A stretch of DNA of 64,000 bases, taken from positions 992,001 through 1,056,000 of the forward strand of contig JANTUC010000001.1 of NCBI GenBank assembly GCA_026873275.1. Reading direction: 5' to 3'. Below, piece by piece: positions 23,765 to 35,010 of this stretch. Made by a program: the position numbers and the translations under genes. The notes beneath the pieces are model-generated. The model was not told the origin of the DNA. It ran no database searches and saw nothing but the letters and a program-made list of their open reading frames with translations. Numbering within the stretch: position 1 is the first letter of the stretch; every line of letters starts with the position of its first letter. This DNA is from Pseudopithomyces maydicus (taxonomy: Eukaryota > Ascomycota > Dothideomycetes > Pleosporales > Didymosphaeriaceae).

Positions 23765-25588
23765 ATGGCAATCATCAACAGGCATTCTAATTCCTCGTCG
23801 GACGGCGCCAACGCGGAATACGGCAAGAAGGAGTATGAGACCGGTGCCGTACCCGTGGTCAGCCAAGATGGCGTCGTTGAGTATGACGATCACCAGCATC
23901 TGCACCGTGGGCTCAAGTCGCGTCATATTACCATGATTGCAATTGGCGGTGCTATCGGAACTGGTCTGATTATCGGTACCGGAAAGGCCCTGGAACAGTC
24001 TGGGTAAGCGGCAAAATCATGCCTCAGTGTCTGCTCGCGGCTAACATTTCCAGACCTGGCTCCATTCTGATTTCGTACACATTCGTCGGTTTCCTCGTCT
24101 GGATTGTCATGTCCGCCCTTGGCGAAATGGCAGCATGGCTCCCCCACGCATCTGGTTTCTCTGGCTACGCAACCCGCTTCTGCGACCCCGCTCTTGGTTT
24201 CGCACTCGGATGGACCTATTGGTGCAAATATATCATCACTACGCCAAATCAGCTGACTGCGACTGCTTTGATCATACAATACTGGTGTCCACCTGAAAAG
24301 GTAAATCCAGGTGTCTTCATTGCCGTCTTTTTAGTCGTCATCATAGCCATAAACTACTTTGGTATCCGATTTTTCGGTGAACTGGAGTTTTGGCTGAGTT
24401 CCATCAAAGTCGTGGTTATCATTGGCATAATCCTTCTGTCTTTCCTCCTCGCCGTTGGTGCTGGTCCAGGTCCCGCAACAGGCTTCAAATATTGGAAGAC
24501 ACCCGGAGCTTTCGCCCCCTACATCCAGAAAGGCGATAAATCTGCTGGTCAATTCTACGGCTTCTGGGCGTCGTTCGTTAATGCCGTGTTTGCCTACCTG
24601 GGTACGGAACTTATCGGTGTAACCGTCGGAGAAGCACAAAACCCTCGCAAGACGATCCCTCGCGCCATTAAGCTTACCTTTTTCCGGATCTTGTTCTTCT
24701 ACGTTTTGAGCGTTTTCTTCCTTGGCATGCTTATTGCATACGACGACAAGCGCCTTGCAGCAGCTAACAAGGCCAAGACCGGTGCGGCAGCCTCGCCTTT
24801 TGTACTTGCCATTGACATTGCTGGAATTCGCTATCTCCCGGCCATTGTGAACGCTTGCATCTTGCTTTTCACATTCAGCGCTTCCAACTCGGATTTGTAC
24901 ATTGCTTCTCGAACTCTCTTCGGTCTTGCTGAGCGTGGACACGCACCAAGAATTTTCAAATGGACCGACAAGCGTGGTGTGCCTGTCCCTGCGCTGGCCA
25001 TCTCAGCACTTTTCTGCTGCAGTGCTTTCATGAACGCTGCACAGGACTCCACCCAGGTCTTCAGCTATTTTGTTAACCTGGTCTCCATTTTCGGTCTTTG
25101 TGCCTGGATCTCGCTCCTGGTCACCCACATTTTCTTCGTTAAAGCCCGTCACGCCCAGGGCATCACGGATGAGCAGATGCCCTTCGTTGCGCCGTTAGGC
25201 CTCTGGGGCTCCTACTTTGCGCTATTTTTCTGCGTTTTGATCGCCTTGACCAAGAACTTCAGCGTTTTCACTCGCAGCCCGAAATACGGTAACTTTGACT
25301 ACAAGAACTTCATCACGGGATATCTTGCTATCCCTGTATATCTGATTTGCATCTTTGGATACAAATTCATTATGAAATCCCACCGCGTTCGCCCTCACGA
25401 AGGTAAGCATTTCCTCTATCGTTTTGAAATTGTAACAAATACTAACATATTTGTCTTTAGCCGACTTCTACACTGGCAAGGATGAAATCGATCGCGAGGA
25501 GGAGGCTTTCCTAGCCGCAAAGGCTGCGCAGGGACCGGGCAAGCAAGGCAACTGGTTCTACCGTACCTTTGTCTCGTGGTTGTTCTAG
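23765..25588 (+). CDS. Amino-acid permease (APC / yeast amino-acid transporter family), 571 aa
   Basis: A plasma-membrane proton-coupled amino-acid importer by family; specificity is not readable here. A polar N-terminus of ~55 residues ends in HLHRGLKSRHITMIAIGGAIGTGLIIGTG, the signature first helix of the family. About twelve hydrophobic segments follow, and a short hydrophilic tail ends in FVSWLF. Three exons: introns 24004-24053 (after EQSG) and 25403-25460 (after RPHE), with phases that close exactly. The ATG at 23765 was preferred to an in-frame upstream GTG/TTG. The ORF is intact. Confidence 0.92.
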
Positions 25589-26079
25589 GGTACAAGGTTC
25601 AACCAACCTTTCTATATAAAATTCGCTCGCTGGCATTTATCTTGTCTTGAGGCTCGTAGACGTGCGGTATTCAAGTTGCATGGTTCTGCCAATCTCGGAG
25701 ATACGATATCAACAAGTGGACAACCAATAATATATACCCGCTATCATAGTTCTGTCCTGAATTTCTACTTCTTTCATGCGTGTGTGTATGGATCACGGGT
25801 ACGCTTCCATGCTCTGTTCAGCTACTATTGAAGGCTTTATTACCCAGTAGCTTATTTGGTATCACAAATTTACAGATCAAACCGCAGTTAACCTCGTCTA
25901 CCAAGTCTAGCGTTGCATACACTTGGACATAGCGTAGCCCCAATAGCCCCACCCAGTCATGAATCCTTCGTAAATGCCAAGCATCGACTATATACTGATA
26001 TCCATAATAGGGAGCAGTTTGGGAAAAGGGCTGTTGACGGTATCTTCGAACGCTATTTCAGCTCCACCAGAGTCCATAA
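25589..26079. other. Intergenic region before the left AT-rich repeat
   Basis: Contains the 3' flank of the permease gene and ends with AGTCCATAA (26071-26079), which recurs at 26864-26872 on the far side of the repeat. No gene is supported. Confidence 0.6.
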
Positions 26080-26872
26080 GGCTTTTCGATGCGGAGCCGT
26101 TGCGTTATATATAAATTTTAATAGAGTTTTATTAATAAGCCTACCTATTACTATTATTTCTTTATTACCTCTAAAGCTAAGAGCTTATCTATTTATTTAA
26201 TATTATATTAAATAATCCTAATTACAATCTCCTTTTACTTATAATTTAAATCCTAGTCCTTAATAAGCTTTTTAGTAATTATAATAAAAGCTTTTTATTA
26301 CTTTTAAATATATTTTTTTATTACTATAATTAATATTATTGTCTATAAAGATTAGCATTAAATAATTAGGAGAGGGGAAGAAAAGAAGATATATATATAT
26401 ATATTCCCTTTTTAGGATTTTAAAATAGATTATTAAAAATTATATTATTAATTTTTTTATTTAGAGCTTTACTTCTTTAGTTAAATTTTTTAAAATAATA
26501 ATATTAAGTCTTTTAATATTATAATATAAGAATAGATTATCCTTATCTTTATTTACTATAGGGATATATAATTTAGCTATAGTAATTAGGTTTTAATAAT
26601 TTAATAAAAAGGTTAATAATATAAAGTATATTAGAGAAGCTTTTTTAAGCTTTATATATTTTTTAGCTTTTATAATACTAAAACTTACTATCTATTTTAT
26701 TATTCTAATATATTTACTGCGCCCTTATTAATTATATTTATTATTTTTTATTTAGTATTTTATTTTATATTTATTATTATTAAATTTATTATATCTAGTT
26801 TACTTTTAGTGGCTGGAGTCAGCATAACCTATACAGGTTTGAACAACGTTAATTGAACACTAAAGTCCATAA
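26071..26872 (+). mobile_element. RIP-degraded AT-rich repeat, left copy, with 9-bp flanking direct repeat
   Basis: The interior (26080-26863) is extremely AT-rich, in sharp contrast with both flanks. Its last ~340 bp matches the reverse complement of 43954-44300 closely enough to align by eye, including the 3' end that reads CTGGAGTC.GCATAACCT then ACAGGTTTG and finishes TTAATTGAAC. AGTCCATAA flanks it at 26071-26079 and 26864-26872, as expected of a target-site duplication. No coding capacity survives. The mutation pattern (very few C or G) fits repeat-induced point mutation. Confidence 0.8.
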
Positions 26873-27629
26873 TAATAACAATCAGGCTTACGAGCAAATC
26901 CTATACAACCTAAGTGTATAGTCCGTACCAGAACAAAGGCATATGAGGACGAACAAAATCCAAGTGCGGAGGCTGCGATACCAGTATACTACTTCTATAC
27001 CGAAAGTGAGACCTTATGATCCACATGCATCAGGGATGGTCGACCAGGAAAATTATGTACAACATCTAGCTACAGGTAAGCATAGTTTTCTTCATAGGCA
27101 ATACACTCGGGCCCGAAACACTCGGGCCCGAAAGCATCAGCCACAACATAGATACTCCATTCATTCCTTTCATTTAGGAGAAACGTTGTTCACAGGACTC
27201 TTACTAATCCCGCGGACGGTAGTTATTCCATTCCACTGGCTGACGCTAGCACATTTTCACTGACGCGTGATGTAATCTATGCCATCATCCACATGGCAGC
27301 GCAAAAGTCGAACGCAAGAGATTGGCGTATGGTGGTCTACTGCGCACTCTATTTCCGTCTATGTCCGCTCACATACCGTTCTCACATACCGCCGTGCCCC
27401 GTGTTTGGCTGAACAAAGCATCAAGTCCACATGGCACTATTGGATGAATGACCGGACATGTTTCTATCGGCCGGTGCTATAGGAATCGAAATCACGTATA
27501 AAAGAACAATAAAAAGATTCTCTCTACATCATTGTGACAAACACATTTGATGGTCCACTGCAAAAATACAGCCTAGACATCTGACTTCTGCTTCAATCCG
27601 AAATTTTCAAGATAGAAAATAATACCAAA
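26873..27629. other. Intergenic region upstream of the SDR gene
   Basis: Contains a perfect 15-bp tandem duplication at 27103-27132 with a palindromic core. No gene is supported; the open frame at 26943-27263 has no protein character. Confidence 0.55.
27103..27132. promoter_or_regulatory. Tandem palindromic motif, two copies of TCGGGCCCGA
   Basis: A 15-bp unit (ACACTCGGGCCCGAA) occurs twice head to tail, ~500 bp upstream of the SDR start. Each unit has the palindrome TCGGGCCCGA, containing CGG/CCG and TCG/CGA half-sites of the kind bound by Zn2Cys6 dimers. AflR is known to bind TCGN5CGA; the spacer here is four. A regulatory role is inferred. Confidence 0.4.
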
Positions 27630-28429
27630 ATGACTGCCAAAGATCAACTCAAATTTACCAACAAGCTACAAAATTCCCGTATACTCATCCTCGGAGGCTC
27701 TTCCGGCCTTGGATATGCCGTCACCGAAGCAACACTCGAGCACGGCGCTCTCGTCGCGATCTCCTCCAGCAACGAATCGCGCATCCAAGCCGCAGTTCAA
27801 AAACTGAAAGACGAATATCCCTCGTTCGCATCGAACATACACGGTCTCCAAACGGATTTGTCCAACGAGGAAACCCTGGAGAAGGAGCTCGAAAGCATCC
27901 TCAAGCGCACAACAGAAACTCTAGGCGGAAAGCTAGATCATGTAGTCTTCAGCGCGGCGGACTCACTCGCCCCGATGAAACTCGCCGATATGACGGCGGA
28001 AAAGATCCGCAAGGCCGGCACAATCCGTTGGCTTGCGCCCCTCCTGATGGCAAAATATCTCCCCACGTACATCAATGTATCGAACCGCTCATCCTACACC
28101 ATCACCACCGGCGGCATCAGCGAGAAGCCCATCCCGGATTGGTCCGTCATCGCGGCGTATGCGGGGGTCACCACTCCATGGTGCGGAACTTGGCTCTGGA
28201 CTTGAAGCCGCTGCGGGTGAATGGAGTAAGCCCGGGGGTTGTGGATACGGAATTGTGGCGGATGGGGGAGGATGAGAAGCAGGCGTTCTTTGAGCAGTGT
28301 AAGAAGAGCTTGTTGACGGGGAGGGTCCCGACTGCGAGGGATGTGGCGGAGAGTTACTTGGTGATTATGAAAGATTGGAATATGGATGCTAGTATGGTGC
28401 GGACGGATGGGGGGAGTTTGGTTGCGTGA
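27630..28429 (+). CDS. Short-chain dehydrogenase/reductase, atypical active site (frameshifted in this sequence)
   Basis: Family members reduce or oxidise carbonyl/alcohol groups with NAD(P)H. The nucleotide motif LILGGSSGLGYAV lies at residues ~19-31, DL at the expected position, and the C-terminal part has LDLKPLRVNGVSPGVVDTELW. The usual YxxxK appears as YAG-HHSM, so the Lys is missing; this matches a divergent SDR subgroup. The frame breaks at the GGGGG run 28163-28167, just after the active-site Tyr. One more base restores ~266 aa ending at 28429. It sits just inside the left AT-rich repeat. A link to the PKS 8 kb away is possible but unproven. Confidence 0.78.
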
Positions 28430-28576
28430 AGGATTGACAGGTAGAGTTGGGACGTAGTAACTTGGTAAGATTCTGATGGACTCCTTGGATCTTCGATCGA
28501 AACATATGCTACTACCCTACTAATTCTCGAAATACCTGTAATCCAATGCAAAATGTACAAACAAGAATTTAACATG

Positions 28577-29738
28577 CTAGAAAATAGCAATCGCACCAGG
28601 AGGACTACCGATGCCGCCCTTCACATGTAGCGGCGCGCTTGTGAGAAAGAAAGTGTATCGTCCCTTTTGCTTGCACACTTCGCTCAATCTCTCTAGATCC
28701 CACATCTCGCCTATGGGTGATCCCCACTGAACGAGCAGCCATTCATGCAGACACCATCCTTCGTCAAGCTTCGGGGGCCAGCTTTCGAAAGCGACCGTAT
28801 CACCAGCGACGGCAGAAAAGTGGTGGTCGTATAGCCAACGAACCGATTTTTCGTTTCCAGCCATGCCAATCGCTATACTATTTTTCTGTGTACCAGCTTG
28901 TCGCTCGGATGCCGATGCGTTACTAGTGGCCGTTAGTCTAAACGTGAATGGATGGTCAGGAGAGGCGCTTACTTATGCCACCGTACATATCCACTCCTGA
29001 TAATCATGATATCGCCAGGCTGCGTTGTAGTTCCCTGCCATTTCAACGTAGCTTCTAGCTCGTCTACAGGAATTTCGTGTCTTGTCACCGGACTCGGTGG
29101 CTTTCCTTTATGTTCTTCGTACCAACGTAACCAATCGATCAATACACCGCGTCCTACAATGCCGCCCCTCTCGCACCATTTGTGGATGCCATTCGTATCC
29201 GACTGTGTTGCTTGCTCGTGTGTGAGGCCATTATAGTATTTCCCGGTCTTCTGATGGGCAAAATGCTTCAAGCTATCCCATTGACTACCAGATTGCGTGT
29301 TGATATATAACTCGTCGTCCATAGCTTTGAAGCTGAGTGATTCATTCAAGTCAATTTTGGTCTGGCTAAACTCTTTACGATTGAATCCAGGGAATTGTAC
29401 GTTATGTAGTGGCCAATCTAGCTGGATGTGCTCACCGCATTGAATCTCGCGTGATGCAGCATGGACCACAGCAGGTGTGAGAAGGTTGAGTGCTGTGATA
29501 CTTGGTCAGATAGCAATTGTATGATCTCCCATAATTACATACTTCCACATTCATCCTTTACACCATCCTTGTCAAAAAAGCCCCATGCACAACCCTGCGG
29601 CTCTCCTTCGACTTTGGGAAGATCATCGAACGCAGGAAATTGGTGCTGCGATGCCGTCCCACCATTCAACGTGGATGCAATCGCAGAAAGACGATCCTGG
29701 GCAGTCTTCAGCATGTTCGAAACCCTAATATCTGGCAT
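28577..29738 (-). CDS. Cyclase / metal-dependent hydrolase family protein (kynurenine formamidase-like, PF04199 type), 353 aa
   Basis: PF04199 proteins are metal-dependent hydrolases that include kynurenine formamidases and polyketide-associated cyclases; the substrate here is unknown. The family pattern appears as ECGTLNLLTP, then NTQSGSQWDSLKHFAHQ and later TQPGDIMIIRSGYVRWHK. The C-terminal exon continues with GDTVAFESWPP and LHEWLLVQWG. Three exons: introns 29493-29542 and 28923-28972, both 50 nt, with phases that close exactly. The ATG at 29738 gives MPDIRVSNMLKTAQDRL; the second Met is nine codons in. The gene is intact. It converges with the SDR, 147 bp away, so the two may have moved together. 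Confidence 0.85.
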
Positions 29739-30316
29739 TCAAGGTTGGACGATGCGCACGCGAGACATATGTACTCTTGCAGCCGTGCCGACGGCTACTA
29801 AAGCTATATGACATCTCGTACCCCGCACAAAACGTGGTCGGAACTTGTGAGCATCGTGGGTAACACCGCAGGTTCGCCGAGACGGTTGAGCGGATCGGAA
29901 CGAGTCGCATTAACTGACTACGGTGGAGATCTTCAATTGATGGGGTAGAGGTCCACTCCGCTGTAAAATGAGCGCGACGTGGGGAAGCGCGGAAACTGTT
30001 CCGAAAGGCGTCTACCTGTTCCTAATCCAGTTGCACCACGTTCCGAGGCTTCGGAGTCTTTCCGGCTTGAATCCACGTGCCACGAAGAATTTATGCCTAA
30101 GACTGCCGAAGAATCATTTTCAAAGCTAGAGCAGCTTTGTAGTAGTGCTGTTCAAGAGTTATCTGCGGGCAAATCATTGAGAATTTTGAGCAGTAGGTAG
30201 GCCGAAAGATGGACTGCACATGTGGGCATAGGTTTCGTTATAGAGTTACGGATACTGAAATCCTTACACCTGCTACATTGGAAAGAAAGAAGAACTTTAG
30301 TTAAGAAAGGTAATAT
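29739..30316. other. Intergenic region, about 0.6 kb
   Basis: Contains the promoter of the cyclase gene. A 73-codon plus-strand frame at 29979-30200 has no support. Confidence 0.55.
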
Positions 30317-30890
30317 CTACAGCGTACCCCTATGATAAAGGCCCATACTAGGTAGAGTAAACCCCCTAGCTCTGCCTCTCTCTGCCTCGAACATTTTCAC
30401 GAGACAACTTGGGCTCTTTCTCTTTGTTCTCTCAAATCTTTCAGTTTCGAGCAGTTTCTTTTTAGACTCTGCCTCAGCAATCCTATTTTCCTTCTCGGTG
30501 ACCAGATCACTACTCATCTTCATCAGCTCAGTAACCGCATCCTCGAAGCCTACGTCGCTGGTTGCCCTAAGCCAAGGCTTCGTAACGAACCGACCCTGTT
30601 CTTTGCGGTCAACGAAAAGAGTAATCTTGTATTTCTGAAGGGTATTGTCGCTACTATTGCACGAGCAATGTTGGTGGCCGCAGATGGAGGGTTCGCTCAC
30701 TGCGATGAAAACTTTGGATGGCGTGAGCTCAGGTCGCACGACTTTGAAGAGGTTGGACAAGTTTGCTGCCATAGTTAGTGCAGAGCAAATAAGATGTTCA
30801 GGATAGCATACCAACAAAGGAGTCGAGTTGATGACCAGATATCCGGTCGCTTAGAGCCAGGCGAAGGCTTTCGTTTATAAGATAGTGCAT
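30317..30890 (-). CDS. Hypothetical protein, two exons, 175 aa
   Basis: Family not recognised. Exon 1 (30812-30890) begins MHYLINESLRLALSDR and joins exon 2 (30317-30765) across a 46-nt intron (30766-30811) with GTATGC donor, CACTAAC branch-like site and GGCAG acceptor. The phase closes and replaces an unlikely internal start. The middle has a Cys/His cluster (ICGHQHCSCNS) that might bind metal. A charged helix follows, likely coiled coil (VTEKENRIAEAESKKKLLETER), then a basic tail. The sequence looks like a compact fungal-specific protein. The coherent splice supports reality; function is unknown. Confidence 0.6.
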
Positions 30891-32017
30891 TGTGTTAGGC
30901 ATTAGGATATGCTTTGGATTTAAGGGTGTAAACTTGTATTTTATATTTTAGAACAGCCAGAGTTTCGGATTTGTAGGGCCCAAGTCCATGGAACGCCGAG
31001 TCTACACGACCTAAGAGTACAAGTATTGACTGACAGTAGAATGGAAGGCGCATTGTGAATTTCAGTAACTAAATAACGAGTTTGTGCTGTTACGTTTGTA
31101 ATGACGTGAACAAACATCCCCACCTCGTCATCTTCTTGACGCACAGCTTCCGTGGCACTTTGAATAGGAGCTGCACGTGTGAATGTAGATTTCAAAAGAC
31201 GTGTAATAAGGCTTGGGTTTATCAGATGAGCGGCAATAGCAAGCGTGTGGTGATAGAGCATCCAGCCATCATTCCAACAAAGCTTAGCGCCCAAAAGGAC
31301 GGCCTAAATTAGATAGTGATATTGAATCGCAACATCACATGTGGAACTTGGATTTTCCGATCCAATACGTTCGTCAGCGAGACTGTGGTCAATTCTTGGA
31401 GAGCAGGAACGTGACATCGCCTTTTCATTATCTCAAAACCCCACATAACTGGCGCATTATCGATTTTTAGTCAACTGAATTTCTAGGAGAAATATGAGGG
31501 CGAGTTTGATTGGGCAGAAAAACGTGTATATATATCCACTCTCGCGCTTAGGTCAAAAAGAGTCCACACGAGTATATATGGAACCTTTTGGTCCGTCTCA
31601 TGAAAGGTTTTGGATACCAGGAAAAGATCAGACTATGAACAAAGCTAGTACGTTTAGTTGCCGAGAAGGGACGGTATGCCATGAGTCCCCATAAAGCTTT
31701 TAGTCCAATGGCATAACGTGGTTGCTGAGATATTTTTGTCTCTACACAAACATCATGTTCTATTTCTCGTCGAATTTTAAATCTCAGGAAAGGCGTGACG
31801 AAGGGAAATTTCTAGCAATGAAAAGGTTGACTTTGTACCTTTCCCACCCACATATCCTTTCAATGAAGTTCACCATCATCACCATCACATCTCTGCCAAA
31901 GAACCAATACATGTTTAACCCGCTAATTCGATTACGTTGAATTTGCCAACGCCCACTGTCATGCCATGCCACCATCCTACCCCCTGAACCCTCTGCGCAT
32001 CAGTCAACAAACATTAC
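30891..32017. other. Intergenic region, 1.1 kb
   Basis: Moderately AT-rich, between two minus-strand genes. Short ORFs on both strands have no motif. A second splice of the kinase tail into this region cannot be excluded but is not needed. Confidence 0.5.
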
Positions 32018-33895
32018 TTACTTAACTGACTCACCCCTAAACCCCTGCAACAACCCCTTCAACCACACCCCCGCCGCATACGCCCCCGGATCCGGAATAC
32101 TATCCCTCCCACTCCCCTCATCGCTAATATACGTCGCCCTCCCAAACTTCGCCTTCATGCCGCCCGTCCCCTCCGCCTTCTCCCCTGCCACTTTGACCGC
32201 ACCCTCAAAATCCCTACCCTTCGCCAGCGTCTCGACGAACGGAATCAAGACGTCCATGACCGTGCGATCGCCCTCGCGCGCAGAGGTGTAGTTTTTGAGG
32301 TTGTCGAGAGCGCGCTCTGCGGCTTGAGCTACCGTTTCGATATTTAGGTCTGCGCCTTGGGTGGTGGTGAGGGTGGAAAGGGCGTTGATGAAGGCGGTGA
32401 GGAGGATGGAGAGGATGGCACCGAGGGAGCCGCCTACGTCTTCTACGGATTCGCTGATCTCCGAGAGGAGGGTGAGGAGCGGGGGAGGGAGTTGGAGAGG
32501 TGGGAGAGGATGGCGTTGCAGAGGCCTGCGACGGCCTCGCCGCAGTCGCCGTCGCCCATTTGGAGGTCGTACTGTGTGATTGTGGGCTCGGCATCGAGGC
32601 CGGCTTTGCATGCTGCTTTGAGCGCGGCGATGAGCGCGGGTGGAGTCGCGGGTCCCGAATCGGTGCGGGAAGGCGCGTTGAAAGCTGCGTGTGCGGCGTC
32701 ACGGCGGTCCTGCATTTCTGCACTCACTTCGACGGGGACGTAGTTGTTCTTTGGCCAGGCGGGAGCGTTGGTTGGTGCATCTAGGAGGGAGAAGATTTCG
32801 TCGTCGGAGATGGACATGGCGCGGGCCATGCCGGTCATGTTGCCTAGGGTTATGCTGAATCCTTGACCGTTGAGCGAAGTTTCCATGATGCCAGCATAGA
32901 TGCGCTGGGGTACAATATTCCAATCTGACTTTAGAACGTTCAGAGCGAGATCGGTAAGGGCTTCGAGTTCGAGGCCGGAGAGGCCGCCAAAATTGTTGAC
33001 GAGCATGACTACGTTGTCATTAGGATTGAATTCAACGAAGGCGCGGTCTTTGTCGGAAGGGTCGAGAAGATATTTGAGCATCTGCTTGATGATTTCGGTA
33101 GCCGATGGCATAGGTGAAATATTCTTGAGGCCCTGTTCATGGTGAGAAGGTGTATGGATGAGACAGATGAGAAACGTACAGGTTCGTTGTGAATTCCCAT
33201 GCCGATCACACAGGTACCATCAGGGACTTGTTCGAAGGCCTCACGACCAGGGACGTGACAATGGTCCAGAGACGTTCCAATGGTGACAAGTTGGTCGTTC
33301 CCTAGCTGGCCCATTTGCCGACACTTCTCAAATGCCCAGCCCTTTTGTGATGCTGCGCCAATGAGTTTGATCACTAGGATAATAATTAGTGGCCACCTTC
33401 TTAAATGCCAAAGCTTCACTGACCAAGTAGATTGCCAGCCAATCCTCTCCTTCCAACCTTTCCGCTCTTTTCTCGTCCCAAAGCTGCATCCTCTGCCATG
33501 CATACAACATCCACTTTGTAACCCAGTGCCTGGCCCTTCTCTCTCGCCAAACCAAAATGCAGCATATCTCCGGTGTAATTTGTGATGCAAAGAATGATGC
33601 CCTCATCACTGGGAACATTCCTTATGCCGCTCATAATCTGCTTTGTACTAGGAGACGCGAATATGTCACCACATATAGCTGCGGAAAGCATACCATCGCC
33701 TACATATCCGGACCATGCTGGCTCGTGGCCCGACCCACCACCCGATATTATGGTAACTTGGTTCGGCTTGTGTGCAGTATTGTAAACCACCCGCTCCTTC
33801 GCATCGAGCGCCATGTGCTTGTTACGCGAGACAAGTGAGGTCAGGGCGTGGACCACTACGCCCTCGGGGCTGGAAAAGAAGTGTTTCCGCGACAT
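32018..33895 (-). CDS. Dihydroxyacetone (glycerone) kinase, 593 aa (frameshifted in this sequence)
   Basis: Phosphorylates dihydroxyacetone with ATP in the cytosol; used in glycerol/methanol metabolism and detoxification. The N-terminal DhaK domain begins KHFFSSPEGVVVHAL, with GGGSGHEPAWSGYVGDGML and the catalytic-His segment TSLDHCHVPGR. The C-terminal DhaL domain has the ATP/Mg loop QMGDGDCGEAV. Three exons: introns 33374-33423 (50 nt) and 33133-33179 (47 nt), both phased correctly. The ATG at 33895 was chosen over an upstream TTG. The frame breaks at the GGGGG run 32481-32485 (C run on the gene strand). With one base added, the length (593) equals that of typical fungal enzymes, which argues for sequence error. 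Confidence 0.9.
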
Positions 33896-35010
33896 GGTGG
33901 ACAATTCGAACTATGGGTACGTTTTTCTGCGTAAAAAGGTCTGGAGCTCTTCGAATTTATACGTCCGCAACTAGGAGCCACCGGTTATATGAAGCTTGGG
34001 TATCTGCTAGGCGTCAATGGCGTTCTGCAAGCCGAAGCGTGTGGGTCAAGAAGAAAGATGCTGCGTACCTAGGTATAGTATATATTACAAAAGAAGCTCG
34101 TCTCGCGGAGCCCTGCAGTAGAACAAGACGGAGGAAAGGGAAACGGTTAAATGTCTTGCATCCCATAGCAGCGGGTAAGAGCTGTATATAAAGCTCCCCG
34201 CGGCGCCCCGCCTTGACTTCCCACCCCGCTTGCCATCCAGGAACCGGTCGTCCCACTTCAGGAACGCGGCAGACGCAAGCTGGAACAATTCGTTCCGCGT
34301 AGCGAGAATGATGATTTCCTGCTTCTAGTATGTCGGTCGCGTTTCTAGAACGGCCGCATAGTGACAACATTATTATTTCGCGCCGGCTTTGCCCTTTTGG
34401 GGCATCCCGGTGGGATTTGGCTGGGGAAAGCTAGGAATACACGGCTCGCATCGGCACCCAGCGTGACTGTGGGCTCGTTACGAGGCGTCGAAATGCATTT
34501 GAGCCCGCTGTGTATGTACGGCGCAGCCCAGAAGACGACATCCAGCGCACATCCAGCATCAGGATAAGGTTTCGCGTCTCGAAAAAGTGACAAATCTCTC
34601 GTCTCGAGGCACACTTGGGATAATAGGTTCACACACACATACGTGCCTTGACCAAAAGAAATGTTCTGTTCATGCAGCAGGTGATACGACTCTGGTATAT
34701 AAGCTGGAGAGAGGAGAGAGAGAAAGTGGATGTCTCGATGCAGATTAAATGTTTACTACGATTACTTACTATATACGAGCTAAAAATGTCGTTGGGTCTT
34801 GACCAAGCATCTGTGGCAGTCCCTTTATCCAAATCCGGTCCCTACTTTCTGATCAAGAAGAATGCCATACACATCGTTGCAGTACTCATCGCGCACTCAA
34901 CGCCCGAACTCCATGCCATGCAAGCGCGTCAACGAAAACAGGTATCTCGAATTGCCCAAAACGAAAAAGAAGAAAGAAGAAAGAAAAAGAGAGAGAGAGA
35001 GTTTTGTGCT
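33896..35010. other. Intergenic region, 1.1 kb
   Basis: Between the kinase start and the 3' end of chs7. A GA-rich strip (AAAGAAGAAAGAAGAAAG then GAGAGAGA) lies at 34965-35000. No gene is supported. Confidence 0.6.

Noticed and set aside
26087..26096. CGATGCGGAG shared by the outer flanks of both repeat copies (also at 44364-44373)
   Set aside because: Ten bases only and in orientations that do not fit the alignment of the two copies; probably chance.
26943..27263. 106-codon plus-strand ORF next to the left repeat
   Set aside because: No motif; it spans the 15-bp tandem duplication without in-frame conservation logic.
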